64,000 bases of DNA from Isoetes taiwanensis (Eukaryota; Streptophyta; Lycopodiopsida; Isoetales; Isoetaceae), in contig JAJEKV010000016.1 of assembly GCA_021234155.1 (NCBI GenBank), positions 18,220,698-18,284,697 of the forward strand, given 5' to 3'. This document shows positions 1 through 10,345 of the stretch, piece after piece. A model generated the notes under the pieces. The model made no database searches, was not told the DNA's origin, and was given only the letters and a program-made list of their open reading frames with translations. The translations under genes were made by a program, and so were the position numbers. Positions within the stretch are counted from its first letter, which is position 1, and each line of letters opens with the position of its first letter.

Positions 1-2275
1 ATCGATTTGAACATGGTTGACTTGCTGATTTCCCACCGTTGCATGGACCGTGGGTGTAGAGATAGCTACAGCCCCAACTAAAACAGTTGGGAGTGGTAAC
101 TGGTCCTTGAGAGCAGGACAGAGTTTTAAAATGGTTGCCAAGCTTAAAGGAATTTTGATCTTGGCAAGCTCCTCTTGAGTTCGAGAGGTACATGAGAAAA
201 GGATCTGGCTGGTTCCAGTGCGCGGAGTGCGTGGCGGGGAAGCAAACTTCTTTGAGTAAGTCAACCTCGGCTGCAATATTGGGATATGTCTGAGAGCGTG
301 GAGGTTGAGATGTTGAAGGGGTATCTTGTCTTTGTTGAGCTCTAGTGGTGGCATGAACATTGGCCAATGTGCGGCCTTCAGCAGCTTGCATGAGATTCAA
401 AATGCTTTGGCGAACTTTGGGCATGACATTTGGCATGAGCTTTTCCAAGTCGAGGTGCAAAGTGAACCTTTTTTTTTCGATCCTCATGAGGAATGGTGTC
501 AACTGCAAAGGCAGGTTCGTGTCCTTTTGAATAATAGTCAAGGGGCGTGATGCCTTGATGCGGCGTGAAACGACCACCAGCAATTTGGCAGTATGCCGGG
601 GAGGATTAAGTGCCTGAAAAATTTCCTCTTGGGCTTGTTGATCCAGTGAGGGTTGATTTGCTTTGGAAGCGGGTTGATAAGCGTGATTCTTTGAGGCTCT
701 TGGTGGCTTCTTAAGAACAGTGTCAGGGCCTTGTTTGCCATTAGCTAGCCCGAGTTGGTAAGCCGTGAGGCGGACCGATGTGGTCTGGATTGGTACCGTG
801 GAAGTCGCACCGAACACGTGGAAGTTGAGGACACGCCGCGGGGTGGTATGACCCCATTCTTGATGGTAGCACCGAGCTTTAGAAGGGTCAAAAGGAGGGC
901 GTTGGTTGGATCCCCCGTGGTTGGTCCCGTTCTTTGATAGAGTTGCGTGGGCTGCACCGAAGAGGTGGCTGGCCGATAAATCTGATTGTGGCTGAGGTGT
1001 GGTTTGCACTTGATAAACCATTTTGTTGCGGAGCGGTGTGGGATGAGTGCGAGTGCACTCTTCCGGTGGCATGATTGCACATGTTGCATCTCTTGCAATG
1101 AGGCGGGCCATTGGTGGAGTTGCACTCATTGGCCAAATGGCCTTGATATTTGCAAATATGGCACCAGTTGGCTAGCGGCCATGTGGATTAGCGTGTTGAG
1201 GCCGAATAAACGTTTGTGGAACCATGGCGGGTGGAATGAGCGGGAGCTCTTGAAGAGCCACGCCTGGGAGGAAACATTGACCGAAAGTGATTGACAAGGT
1301 CGATAGCCTGCTCCAAAGTTTTGGGACACAGGTGTATTCATCATGAGTCGAATAGCGGGGAGGAAGTCCTTGGAGAAACCAGACCAAAAATCTGGCTCTG
1401 TGTAGGGTACTCCTTGAGCTTCTTGAAAGGGAATGTGAAGTCGATCCATAAAATCCGAGGCGGAACTCAGTGGGCTCTTGTTGAAGTTCATTGAGTTGCT
1501 TGAGATGAAGTTGATCATCATCCGTGGTCCCGTAATGAGAAAGAAAAGCGGTCGCATTTAGGACCAGTCTTGTTTCCAATGGCTTTGTTGGACATGAGCC
1601 ATTGATGAGGAGAACCCAGTGTGTGGTGGAAAAGATGTGGAATTTCGGTTGAGGTTGCGCGTGACCATTTAGGACAGCTAGAGCCTCAAATTCTTCCATG
1701 TGGGCTGGGCAGCACTTTGGTCTAACGGTTTGCCTTTCGTGTTGCCAAAGGTGGGATAAGTCGGGTTCAAGTCCGAAAGGTAGATGTGAAAGTGCTTGGC
1801 TGGACGAAACGGGATAGTGAGGATATTGAGGTTGAGGTGGATGTGGCATTGTGGCCCGCGGACCTCGATGAAGGGGTGACTGCGGTTGAGAAACTGAAGT
1901 AGCCGGAGCATTGGTTTTGAGATCTGTAAGGTTGTAAATGGGAAGAGCCGGGGAAACGTAGGGAAAAGGATATTCCCGGGTAGGCGCAAAGGAGACATGT
2001 GGATAAGCCGTGCCCACCCCGGAGATGATGGTTCTTGCGGGAAGAGGCATTATGGCACGGAAGAATGATGGATGTAGGCATGTTGGGGGTGTGAAAGTCA
2101 CGGTTGAGAAGGTTGGAGGATAAGGCTCCTGATAGTGATGAGGGGACTGAGGTTGTGAGCAATGTTTGCACGGGCAGGGGCTGAACCGGGACGAGGCGAC
2201 ACGAGGGGGTGGGTGGCGCGGATGAGCCCTAGACCGAAGATGGCCTCCCTCTATGTCATAAGCAGATCCATACAT
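1..2275 (-). pseudogene. Ty3/gypsy-type gag and pre-protease region, broken
   Basis: On the minus strand, a proline-rich N-terminal part starting near 2275 leads into a gag-like capsid segment around 1300-1650, then a perfect CCHC zinc knuckle near 1120-1160 (CHICKYQGHLANEC, spacing CX2CX4HX4C). A second knuckle-like stretch follows whose last cysteine is lost. The reading frame shifts at least twice between about 1500 and 1150. Near 1-200 the minus strand reads LAKIKIPLSLATILKLCPAL, which resembles the stretch just before the protease in Ty3/gypsy polyproteins. The element continues off the left edge, so protease, RT and integrase are not seen. Family assignment to gypsy rather than Copia is inferred from that pre-protease segment. 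Confidence 0.65.
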
Positions 2276-2449
2276 GTCGAACAGTTTCCGGCGCTGATGG
2301 CTCCAAGCGAGATGCCCGTCACGAGAAAGGAGTTCCTCCGGCGTGAAATTACAGACGGTGGCATGGCATGAAGAAAGTAGGAGAAAATCAGACCCCAGCC
2401 CGGCGGTGTTTTGGGGTCCGGGTTCGAACTCTGGAAGACAGCCCTCCTG

Positions 2450-2998
2450 TGAGGACCCGTGGATCTAACGTGGGAGAGTCCGGGGACTATGTCACGCTGG
2501 TTGGCTTTAAAAGAGAAGAAAAAGAAGAGAACAGAACAAATGAGAGAAAGATGATAAGCTTCCTTGATATCAATGATGAAAATACATGAGCTCTCGCAAT
2601 AGAGAGAAAACCGAAAGGAGATAAGACTCAAAACTCATCTAAAACTTATGAGCTAACTCTACTCATATATATAGTACAATGGCCTTGGGGCCCAATATAG
2701 ACACTCGACTGATCTGGTGCCGACTCACGGAAGGAGGCCTGATTTGCTGAGAATGTTGGCGGTGCCTCTTGAAGTGCCTAGAATCACGACGCCGACGCCG
2801 ACCTTGGTGACGGACCGTCACTTGTCCGAGCGGGCGCCTCTTGTTGACAGCCAAAGGCTTTGATTTGCGTGGCCCTTTGCTTAGTCTTACGTGGGAGGCT
2901 TGGATGTCTGACCCGTGGGTTGGCCCGAGGATCTTTGAGCTTGACTCGGTGCGGCGTATGCATGAATAGTCCCTGTGCGGGAGGCACAGGGACTAACA
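2450..2998 (-). repeat. Candidate 5' LTR of the minus-strand gypsy-type element
   Basis: Read on the minus strand, the stretch begins TGTTAGTCCCTG at 2998, carries a TATA-like run (2665-2673), then a T-rich leader, and lies just upstream of the gag frame. This fits an LTR supplying the promoter. I could not find the matching 3' LTR (outside the window) or a clear primer binding site, so the inner boundary near 2450 is a guess. A tRNA T-arm-like GGTTCGAAC stretch lies on the plus strand near 2420-2436, close to the expected LTR end. Confidence 0.35.
2968..2994. repeat. Perfect 11-bp hairpin at the candidate LTR terminus
   Basis: Two 11-base arms, AGTCCCTGTGC and its exact reverse complement, flank a 5-base loop. 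The hairpin sits 4 bases inside the TG that I take as the LTR start. Confidence 0.8.
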
Positions 2999-3104
2999 TG
3001 GCCTTTCCTCCGCACGCCTTGAAGCCGATCCAAAGCAGGGTGCCGGTATTAATAGAAAAAAAAGTCAGCCTTCAGAAAAGGCTACAGTAAAACCAGCGTG
3101 ATGT

Positions 3105-3205
3105 GCTAGTAGCACCCGTCAGGGAGCTCGCCCATGCTACATAAGTCCAGAGGCCTCAGGGCACAATGGACAATAATGTATATTCTATTCTATTCTATTC
3201 TATTC
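3105..3205 (+). mobile_element. 3' end of a LINE (or SINE) with (TATTC)5 tail
   Basis: About 75 bp before the tail match, with roughly 80 percent identity, the 3' end of the LINE at 17152-19132. Shared pieces include GGGAGCTCG, ATGCTACA, AAGTCC, GGCCTCA and TAATGTATATTC. The tail is five TATTC units at 3181-3205. Upstream of about 3105 the similarity stops, so this is either a severely 5'-truncated copy or a short element that borrows the LINE tail. The tail touches the trehalose-phosphate synthase fragment that follows. Confidence 0.7.
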
Positions 3206-3599
3206 TAATCAAGCAGAAAAGCTCTACTGCTGCTCCTTTTATAAACCCCCATAAGATGATCTGTTAATAGCCTGCGGAAATTTGGATCTAGAGCAATGAT
3301 CCTAAATCCCAAACCAAAGCCAATACCATAACAATGCCTCCTTGAATAGTCCTTGCATGCCCTCTCTAGGTCTCCAACAAAACTTTGTGCCCAATAGGCA
3401 ACATCATGTGTACTCACATACTTGTAATGCTTTTCATGCCTTGCATGCTTCTCAGCTTCTGGCATTAACACAACTGTAATCATTGCTTCTGCAACTGCTT
3501 CATTATTCCATGGATTTACTCGGATTGCACCACTAAGAGAAGAGGAACAACCAATAAATTCAGAAACAACAAGCATGCTCGTTTTTAAGTTTTCACCTA
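3206..3599 (-). pseudogene. Trehalose-6-phosphate synthase (class II type) exon fragment
   Basis: The minus-strand frame reads TSMLVVSEFIGCSSSLSGAI, then IRVNPWN, RHEKHYKYVSTHDVAYWAQS, GIGFGLGFRIIALDPNFRRL and ends RAFLLD followed by a stop. These are the end of the glycosyltransferase domain and the link to the phosphatase-like domain of plant TPS5-11 type proteins. In the family the next residues begin the DYDGT phosphatase motif; here the frame ends at the LINE tail. A candidate splice acceptor (CATTTAG) lies near 3600. Only about 130 of the roughly 850 residues of the family are present, so this is a gene fragment cut by the LINE insertion or carried with it. Confidence 0.85.
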
Positions 3600-3954
3600 A
3601 ATGAACAAAGATACTCCAGGACTTTCAGAACTGCACGAAAATGGCCGCCAAAAGCCTCCATCTGCATCTTGTTGGAAACCGATCTACAAGAATCCTTCAG
3701 ATGGGTCGAGGTCTCCAAATCGATCGTCTATGGAAATCTCTCCTTCCCGCCTTTCTCCCTTCCCATTGAAAGCTGGAAAATGAGTAGTGGAACAGTATGG
3801 GCTTTCGACCGTATATGGTCGACCAATGGCAAAAAAAAACCCCTAACGTGCACGCACTTGATCAATACGTGCACATTAGATGCACCCCCCTTAAATCCTT
3901 GCTGGATAATTTACTTCCAGACACCATGGATATTCTCACAACTTTGCAATTTTT
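3600..3954. other. No recognisable gene
   Basis: This gap between the TPS fragment and the Copia remnant holds only short frames without recognisable domains. It includes short GTGCAC-containing repeats near 3850-3885. Confidence 0.5.
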
Positions 3955-4900
3955 TTTTGTAGTGATCCTAGATCACCCATCTTAAATCTAATCTTCAATA
4001 TATTTATGCATTTCTCCAGAATAGTAGTATTGCTAGAAACCTTTATGTTATCATCCACATATAGTGCGATGTAACAAACTTCTGAACCTTCTCTGAATAC
4101 ATAAATATTTCCATCATCTTTGAGCTTGTTGAACCCCTGTTCATTTAGAAATGCGTCCACGCATAAGTACCATTTCCTGGGTGATTGTTTAATGCCGTAA
4201 ACTACACGCCTTAGCTTCCAAACTTTATTCCTACTTTGCTCGAAACCCGATGCTTGTCTCATATCACTTAACTCTGCATTTAAATATATGGTATTCACAT
4301 TCATATGATGTATTTCAAAATTCTTTGCATTTCCTAATATTAACAATATCCTTATGCTGGTCATTTTGACTATTGGAGAATACGTGTCATCGTAAACCAT
4401 TCCTCTCTTTTGTATAAAGCCTTGGGCCACTAATCTAGCCTTATATTTTCATTGAATCCTTTCATGTTCATTGTTTTATTCTGTAAATTCATTTGCAGCC
4501 TATAATATTTTTGTTCTTGGGCGTGTCAACCACTTCGTACGTTCCAATTCTATTAAAGGCTTTCATTTCTACTTCCATCGCTTTTCTCCATTCCTTAGCA
4601 TCTGCTTCATTTATGGCTTCATTAAATATTTTAGGCGACTCATGATCAAGTAATGCTAGGTTCTTAACCAGATTTGTTTCAGCTATATCATGTCTCAATC
4701 TTTTACTTCTACCAAATTCATCTCTACTAAATTCATTATTACTTACCTTAGCTTCATCCTGAAGAATATCAACATACGACCTTGTTTTAGGAATAGTTTC
4801 GGGCTCTTGTGTTTCTGCTACAACATCTTCCTGAGTTTTTGCTTTATGATTTTCCTGCAAATTTTCAAAAAGAGGTTTAGTTTCAACAACATCGTCATCA
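3955..4900 (-). pseudogene. Ty1/Copia reverse transcriptase remnant
   Basis: Minus-strand frames carry the Copia RT start (EWRKAMEVEMKAFNRIGTYE near 4560-4640), IIGCK, then after a damaged stretch the VAQGF block, SPIVKMTSIR, VVYGIKQSPRKWY and the catalytic box ALYVDD near 4055-4075. The frame ends at LGSLQKK near 3960, before the RNase H domain. At least two frame breaks lie between 4430 and 4490. Protease, integrase and LTRs are absent. It is an old, truncated copy unrelated in position to the complete Copia at 50.8 kb. Confidence 0.85.
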
Positions 4901-5219
4901 TCTAGAATTGTTGGCTCCGGACCAGACCGTATGTTGGGGCCTCTGGGGCACCTCTCATTTCACTTATGATCATTAAATATTAGCGGCACTTATGATTTGA
5001 AATACGAGTTCGCCTAAGGTTTTGATGCAATATTGAGCCTCTATATGGCTTCGACTAAGGTTTTAGAATATGAAATATAGGGAATCAAACCTCTACCAAA
5101 ATAACTCAATGTCCTAATATGACTACTTTGACTGAAATGTATGAAATAACATAATAAAATTTTATGAAGAACATGCAGCAGCCACAATCATGTTCTTGAC
5201 AACGTCAGCAAAATATACC

Positions 5220-5373
5220 CATTAGGGTTTTTTTGAGATTAAAAAAGGGCCTTCAAAACATGCCAACTAAGCCAAATGAAGATAAATGAACTACCAATCA
5301 GAAATCAGAGCCTGACGGGTCCAGTCAGCAAAACTGTTATAACTAACTCACTGGATCACATTTTCTAGCATAA
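5220..5373 (+). repeat. Left terminal inverted repeat
   Basis: Pairs with 6700-6842. Long matches include TGAACTACCAATCAGAAA and the stretch GTTATAACTAACTCACTGGA up to CTAGCATAA. A few small indels separate the arms. Confidence 0.85.
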
Positions 5374-5375
5374 CT

Positions 5376-5951
5376 ATGTCGTCGATTCGCGTAGCGAATC
5401 GGCATTCTTGCTCTAGACGAGCATGCATGCATTGCATGCATCGCATGCATTTTGGGCCGTTCGTCAGGTTGGGCGTTTGCTACTTATTGCAGAGTTCTTC
5501 ATCGACCTTTCATCGGCGCTTCCTCTTCTCTCAGCAGTACCTTATTCTCTTTGATTTGTTTCCAGGCAGGGGAGGGGCTTCTTCCTGCCTGGTTTGGCCA
5601 ATTTGGCGTTGCTTTCCTGCTGTCCTTTCCGGCCTTTAGCCTTCATCCACCGTGACCTTAGCCCTCGATCCTAGTTTGTTAAGGAAGTCCTTTGGTATTC
5701 GGGCGTTTTGTTGGTTTCATGCGGTCGCTGATTGCAGAATAAGATGTCGATTTCGGCGTGACGAAATCGGCATTCTTGCTCAAGACGAGCATGCATGCAT
5801 TGCATCGTCGCATGCATGCATCGCGATGCATGCATCGCTGACGCGTTTTGGGCCGCTCATCAGGTTGGGCGTTTGCTACTTATTGCGAGTTCTTCATCGA
5901 CGTTTCATCCAAGCTTCCTCTTCTCTCCAAGCAGTACCTTATTCTCTTTGA
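5376..5951 (+). repeat. Internal direct repeats with CATGCA runs
   Basis: Units 5376-5553 and 5743-5951 share ATGTCG, CGGCATTCTTGCTC, GACGAGCATGCATGCATT, TTGGGC, AGGTTGGGCGTTTGCTACTT and GCAGTACCTTATTCTCTTTG. Each unit contains a run of overlapping CATGCA hexamers (5421-5450 and 5789-5838), an alternating purine-pyrimidine tract that is also the RY core bound by plant B3 proteins. No protein-coding support is seen. Confidence 0.8.
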
Positions 5952-6447
5952 ACCCACCCTCCCCTTCTTTGTTTATTATATTTTGTACAAGTTCTGTTTA
6001 TCATGTTTTTCCACCCTTGGGTGATGCTTTTTTCCACCCACCGGGTGATGCTATTCTTTGGTATGTTTCTCGCTTGTTGTTGGTGATGTGCAGTGCATTG
6101 TGTTGGCGCCATCCGCTTTGACTTCTCCATGCGCGGGTTTTTGGAGCGATTCTATGCCTTTACGCTTGTCTAAGCCCCTTGCCGGGCTTATCACTAGGGT
6201 TTTTCCTCGAAAACCCGAAAGGGCGGGTTTTTAATCCCTTGATAAGCTTTCGACAGTACATCAGCCACTCATCTATTAGCATTGTATTTGTTTTGGGGTC
6301 CAAATGATATAATTGGATTTTCCCTTTATTTTTCGTGGGTAGTTCGCATATGTGCGGCTATCCACTGTCCACCATTGTAGAAAATCTGCTGAGATGAATG
6401 AGAAGCCTTCGGGCGCTTTGTTGGTTTCATGCGAGTCGCAGTGCAAG

Positions 6448-6698
6448 AATTGATAGAAAAGTCCAAATGAGCTCTCGTTTAGTGCAATAGATAGATCTCG
6501 TTGAGATCTTTCCAACCTTAGGTGCTTTGCACATATTTTAACCACTTATGATTTTCAAAACTCCAAAAAATGTGGTTTTTACCATTTTTTACTATCCTAC
6601 GGGGCTAAAAGATATGCAAACCACCCAAGGTTGGAAAGATCTCAATGAGATCTATCTATTGCACCAAGCAAGAGCTCATTTGGACTTTCCTATCAACA
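6448..6698. repeat. Inner inverted repeat
   Basis: About 75 bp at 6448-6523 pairs with 6627-6698 in inverted order. Shared blocks include GGTTGGAAAGATCTCAA, GAGATCTATCTATTGCAC and GAGCTCATTTGGACTTT. The spacer is about 100 bp. It lies directly inside the right terminal repeat. Confidence 0.85.
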
Positions 6699-6699
6699 C

Positions 6700-6842
6700 T
6701 TATGCTAGAAAATGTGATCCAGTGAGTTAGTTATAACTGTTTTGCTGACTGGATTACCAGTTCTGTTTTCTGATTGGTAGTTCATATAGCTTAGTCAGCA
6801 GTTCTTAGAAGGCCCTTTTATGATCTCAAAAAATCCCTAATG
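6700..6842 (-). repeat. Right terminal inverted repeat
   Basis: Reverse complement of 5220-5373, ending CCCTAATG at 6842. Similarity stops abruptly inside TTATGCTAG at 6700. Confidence 0.85.
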
Positions 6843-8148
6843 GCTATCTTTTCAAAGACCAAAGTTTTATGTGATGTACCTAGTCTGTTTATGCATCAAT
6901 AAGTTAGGATCTGTCCTATTGTATTTATTTGCATTCTAGTATACAATGTATAATCACAGTTACAGGGCAAGTGCTCAAGAACTTTCAGAAGTCTTCTAAT
7001 TCAAAAGCTTGAATTATGTTTACTTACCTGGCTTTATCTTGTGAATCTGCAGCAGTTACTATTGGTCTTCTGGTAACTGGCATCCAGGCTTTTACAGGGC
7101 TGAAGGTAAGTGTTCCCGTGCTAATTGATGCTTCAGACAAGGAACATGCCAAGGAACCTCAAAGTAGACATACAAAGAACTTCTGATTCGTTCATCTTAG
7201 ATGTGCAAGATCCAAAAGCAAGTATGATCATCCCTTGCTCCAACTAATGAAACATCAAAGCAGACCCTTTCATAAATATAGACCGAATTTTTGCATTATT
7301 GTGGACTAAATATAGGAGTTTCTGGTGCAAGTTCTATGCAGACAAATGTCAATCTAAAATAATAATCTAAGAAATTACTCTTCATTCCTAGCTACAGCCA
7401 GAATTTCCAACTGCCGCACCTCCGGATGCTAGTTTATAGATCAATGATCTCGGTAGTGAACCACTATCATTCTACATGGCTTCCAAACATGCAAATGCGA
7501 TTTTGTAGATGCTTCATTCTTAGAAGTCACTTGGTGATAAAGTGATTCAGAGCTTGTTGAGCACATGCTGTAACAAAAATTATGCATGTTATGTTACATT
7601 CCAAGTTTGCTTTTGACCATGTCGGCCATATCTCTTCACGTTGTAGAACAAATAACACCTAGGATTTGAATATAAGATGGCAACCTAAGCAAATATAAAG
7701 CACCCTGAGTTGCTTGCATCATGTCTACGAAATTCATCGGTTGATTTGCAATTGCAACCTTTACTTGTATAATATTAAAGTTGTATCCAATTTACTACAA
7801 TTGACCATTGATGGCATGCATAGACTTGATTGGTAAGGTTTTTGCTCTCAAGATGAAGAGGCATGCTGGTAAAAGAATGGTAAGTTGTGTCATACAGTTG
7901 TAGTTTAGGCCCACTTATATATTTCAGTTATAGGTTGGTATTACATGACCATCATTTTAGGTTTTGCGTCTTGGAGGCACCTCCAGGTGTTGTCGAAAGG
8001 AAAAAGAAAAAGAAAGAGGACATGACAGTGATCAAGCACTTTAGACAGAGGAGGATGGTAATTAAACGTCGAGCACAACCACTTAATAATCCAATACTAA
8101 TGTTTGTGTTTCATGTTTGTGATTCATACTTTTTAACAGATCTATGCA

Positions 8149-9000
8149 ATGCTCTTATTTGATCAAATGAAAACAGTCCTGAATTATAGGTTTAAACTTG
8201 AACCAAGCTTCAAGACTCATTTGTTTTTTATATTTTTACATGTTGATAATGTTCCTTGTCCTGCTCAACTTGAAACTGGCCCAGGACTGATGATAACAGA
8301 GGTAGAAATCTCTAAAGGCTTGCAACGTCTTGCATATAGCAAGGGTGCATATTTAGCTGGCATGCATGCAAAATTGTTAGAATGGGTTGGACCACAGATT
8401 GTCCCCGTCCTTACAGATATGTTCACATGGCCTTTAGGAAGGCTTCCCCTCGAGAAGGACGCAGGGGGGCTATGATGAACTAAAAGCAGTTTTTCAACAC
8501 ATGTATCGCCCACGTGCTTTTTGGCATCTATCAAGCGAAAATACAGCCAGTAGCATCTTCATGCACTAAGTACTTTCTGCCAACCCATGGGAATGCGTAT
8601 CAATTTGGCAAACCAAATTGATCCTAATGTCGTCTAAGACAAAAGAGGCAACCTTCACTTACCAAGGTCAATAGGTTGAAAAAGTGGAGTTCACTACTAC
8701 CACGTACTGGGACACTTGTATTAGACAACGGGTGATGGCATGCTAGAAGGTTTTTTATGCAATGCAGAATAATGGTCATATATCTGAATCTTATGACTGA
8801 TCATATCAGTCACACTTGTCCCGGGTGTTGGTGGAAACGGTGCTTCTCTATGGAATGGAAGTATAGGGGCCAGTGATATCACTTTCCACTTGGGAGGACT
8901 TGGAACTGGTATATAAAGCCTTTTTACTAAAACAATTGGAGCCAAGTCCATGGTTCCTACCTCTTCAAAAAGCTACTTTGGAATGCCACATCCTCCTATA
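8149..9000 (+). pseudogene. LINE reverse transcriptase remnant (copy A)
   Basis: Frame 8149-8475 contains EISKGLQRLAYSKGAY and MHAKLLEWVGPQIVPVL, which fit the region before the RT palm in plant LINEs (helper motif, then LLKW-like and P-x-LT segments). After a damaged gap, 8830-8950 reads LLYGMEV and ISLSTWEDLELV followed by KAFLLKQL, which fits the post-RT segment (LLYGVEVWG, then WExLE-VQKxFL) of the same LINE class. Stops and shifts occur throughout; the catalytic YADD region is not found. Confidence 0.55.
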
Positions 9001-9045
9001 TATATATAATAAAAAAATAGGCATGTCCGTCACGCCCTATCGATG

Positions 9046-10340
9046 GCCAGTGAAGTGCCATGTGGTGCATTTTGGTCCATCAATGCTAAATACGTGTAAA
9101 AATTTTTATAGGCTTCTGGAAATTTCTTGAAACTTCGTGCATGATGCTCGAGCATCCAGAAACTTCCGGATTGTTCAGGCATTATATAAAAGGAGCGAGA
9201 GGCGAATAGTTTGAAGATTTTGAGGCCCGCGGCTTTGCAGATTAGCCAGATTTTAGGGCTATGGTAGGGTTGAACCAACCCAGCTGTGAGATCTTTCGTC
9301 TATAAGTTCTGCCGACGGTGTTTTCAGTTTTTCGTTGGAGCCAAAAACGGCTATATTGTCATTCAAGGCAGTGGATTTGCTGCCTGCGGATGTGATCACG
9401 GCAGTGTTTGCAAACAAATGACGGTGAGCCGATACAAAGATTTGCTTTGGTGCAAGCTGTGATGGGGAAGGCCACTGCCTTCAGTTTATGAAGATATTTT
9501 GTATCCGTACGGGTACGGTAACTTCTTTCAAGTACTTAGCGTACCGTACCAGAGGTACGGTACGTACGGAATAAAAAATGCATTGTTTTTGTGTCAAATT
9601 TTGGTAGTTTTCAACACAAGTACGGTAAGTATTTTATAGGTACGGTACGTATTTTATAGGTATTTTAAAGGTATTGTAAGTATTTTATAAGTATCTTATA
9701 GGTACGATACGTATTTTATAGGTACGGTAACAACACTTTTTAACGTACTTGTTTTTTTTCCGGTACGTTAAAAACTCAGAGGTACGTTACGAGGTATGAT
9801 ACGTAAAATACTTACAGTACCGTACATGTACGGTAAGTACGTAACAACACTGTTTCCACTTGCTTTTAACATTTGATAATTTTCAGGATAGAAAACCTGA
9901 TCTGTTTTATTGCTGCATATGCTTATGCGAGAATAACCTAAGTAAGAGGGAACCCTGTTGTTTGTAGAAACTGGGAACTGTGTTGTTTGTAGAAACCTAG
10001 AACTTCCTAGAGGAATTAAATGTGCTTATGATTTTGTACGTGACAACTAGGATGTAGATAGAAAGCAAAGCACTACATCCGAAAAGATAAAAATATTCTT
10101 TTTATTTTTAATGTGAGATACACATCAGAGTAGAATTATTCTACATCTAAATTCGAATTATCTTGATTTCAATACTTGGCTAGGCTCTACTAGTTCTTGA
10201 CATTTAACAATTTTCATGCGAAATAGTTGTGATAGTCAACAGGTCAAAGGTTCCAGTAGAGATTGCAAGACTGTTATTTTCTCATATACATTACATCTAA
10301 ACATGTTGTGATCCAAGTCGAATTTGTTTATCTGATATCA
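9046..10340. other. Gene-free stretch with GTAC array
   Basis: No coding frame here carries a domain I recognise. The main content is the GTAC-rich array at 9507-9841; the rest is AT-rich unique-looking sequence. Confidence 0.5.
9507..9841. repeat. Dense GTAC / GGTACGGTACG motif array
   Basis: About 20 GTAC tetramers occur in about 335 bp, where one or two are expected by chance. They are mostly in GGTACGGTA or GTACGTA contexts, interleaved with TATTTTATAGG units. The motif is palindromic, so both strands carry it. GTAC is the core bound by plant SBP/SPL factors, but such density more resembles a transposon subterminal region. The right edge reads GTAACAACACTG. Confidence 0.75.
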
Positions 10341-10345
10341 TAAGA

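Larger units (their letters stand above)
5220..6842. mobile_element. Inverted-repeat insertion element with empty site elsewhere in the window
   Basis: The block begins CATTAGGGTTTTTTTGAGAT and ends with its near reverse complement. The arms are 143-154 bp (5220-5373 and 6700-6842). At 37500-37550 the related repeat reads straight through: flanking AAAATAT-A/G-CC joins GCTATC with nothing between and no bases duplicated. So the block is an insertion (or was deleted precisely from the other copy), and no target-site duplication is visible. Inside are direct repeats, a second inverted pair and CATGCA runs, but no transposase or other recognisable protein, so it would be non-autonomous. Family unknown. 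Confidence 0.75.
5133..9045 (+). mobile_element. LINE-derived repeat, copy A (interrupted at 5220-6842)
   Basis: Segments 5133-5219 and 6843-9045 match 37438-39640 in the same order and orientation with high identity, broken by small indels and about 150 bp (8590-8740) present only here. The 1.6-kb block 5220-6842 is missing from the other copy. The right half encodes degraded LINE protein (see 8149-9000). The left half (6843-8100) has no protein I recognise. Both copies share most lesions, so they descend from one already decayed copy or from a non-autonomous family. Confidence 0.75.

Noticed and set aside
1172-2275. A 367-residue proline-rich minus-strand protein as a host gene
   Set aside because: Its C-terminal half is out of frame with a gag capsid and CCHC knuckle that continue in other frames, so it is a broken retrotransposon gag.
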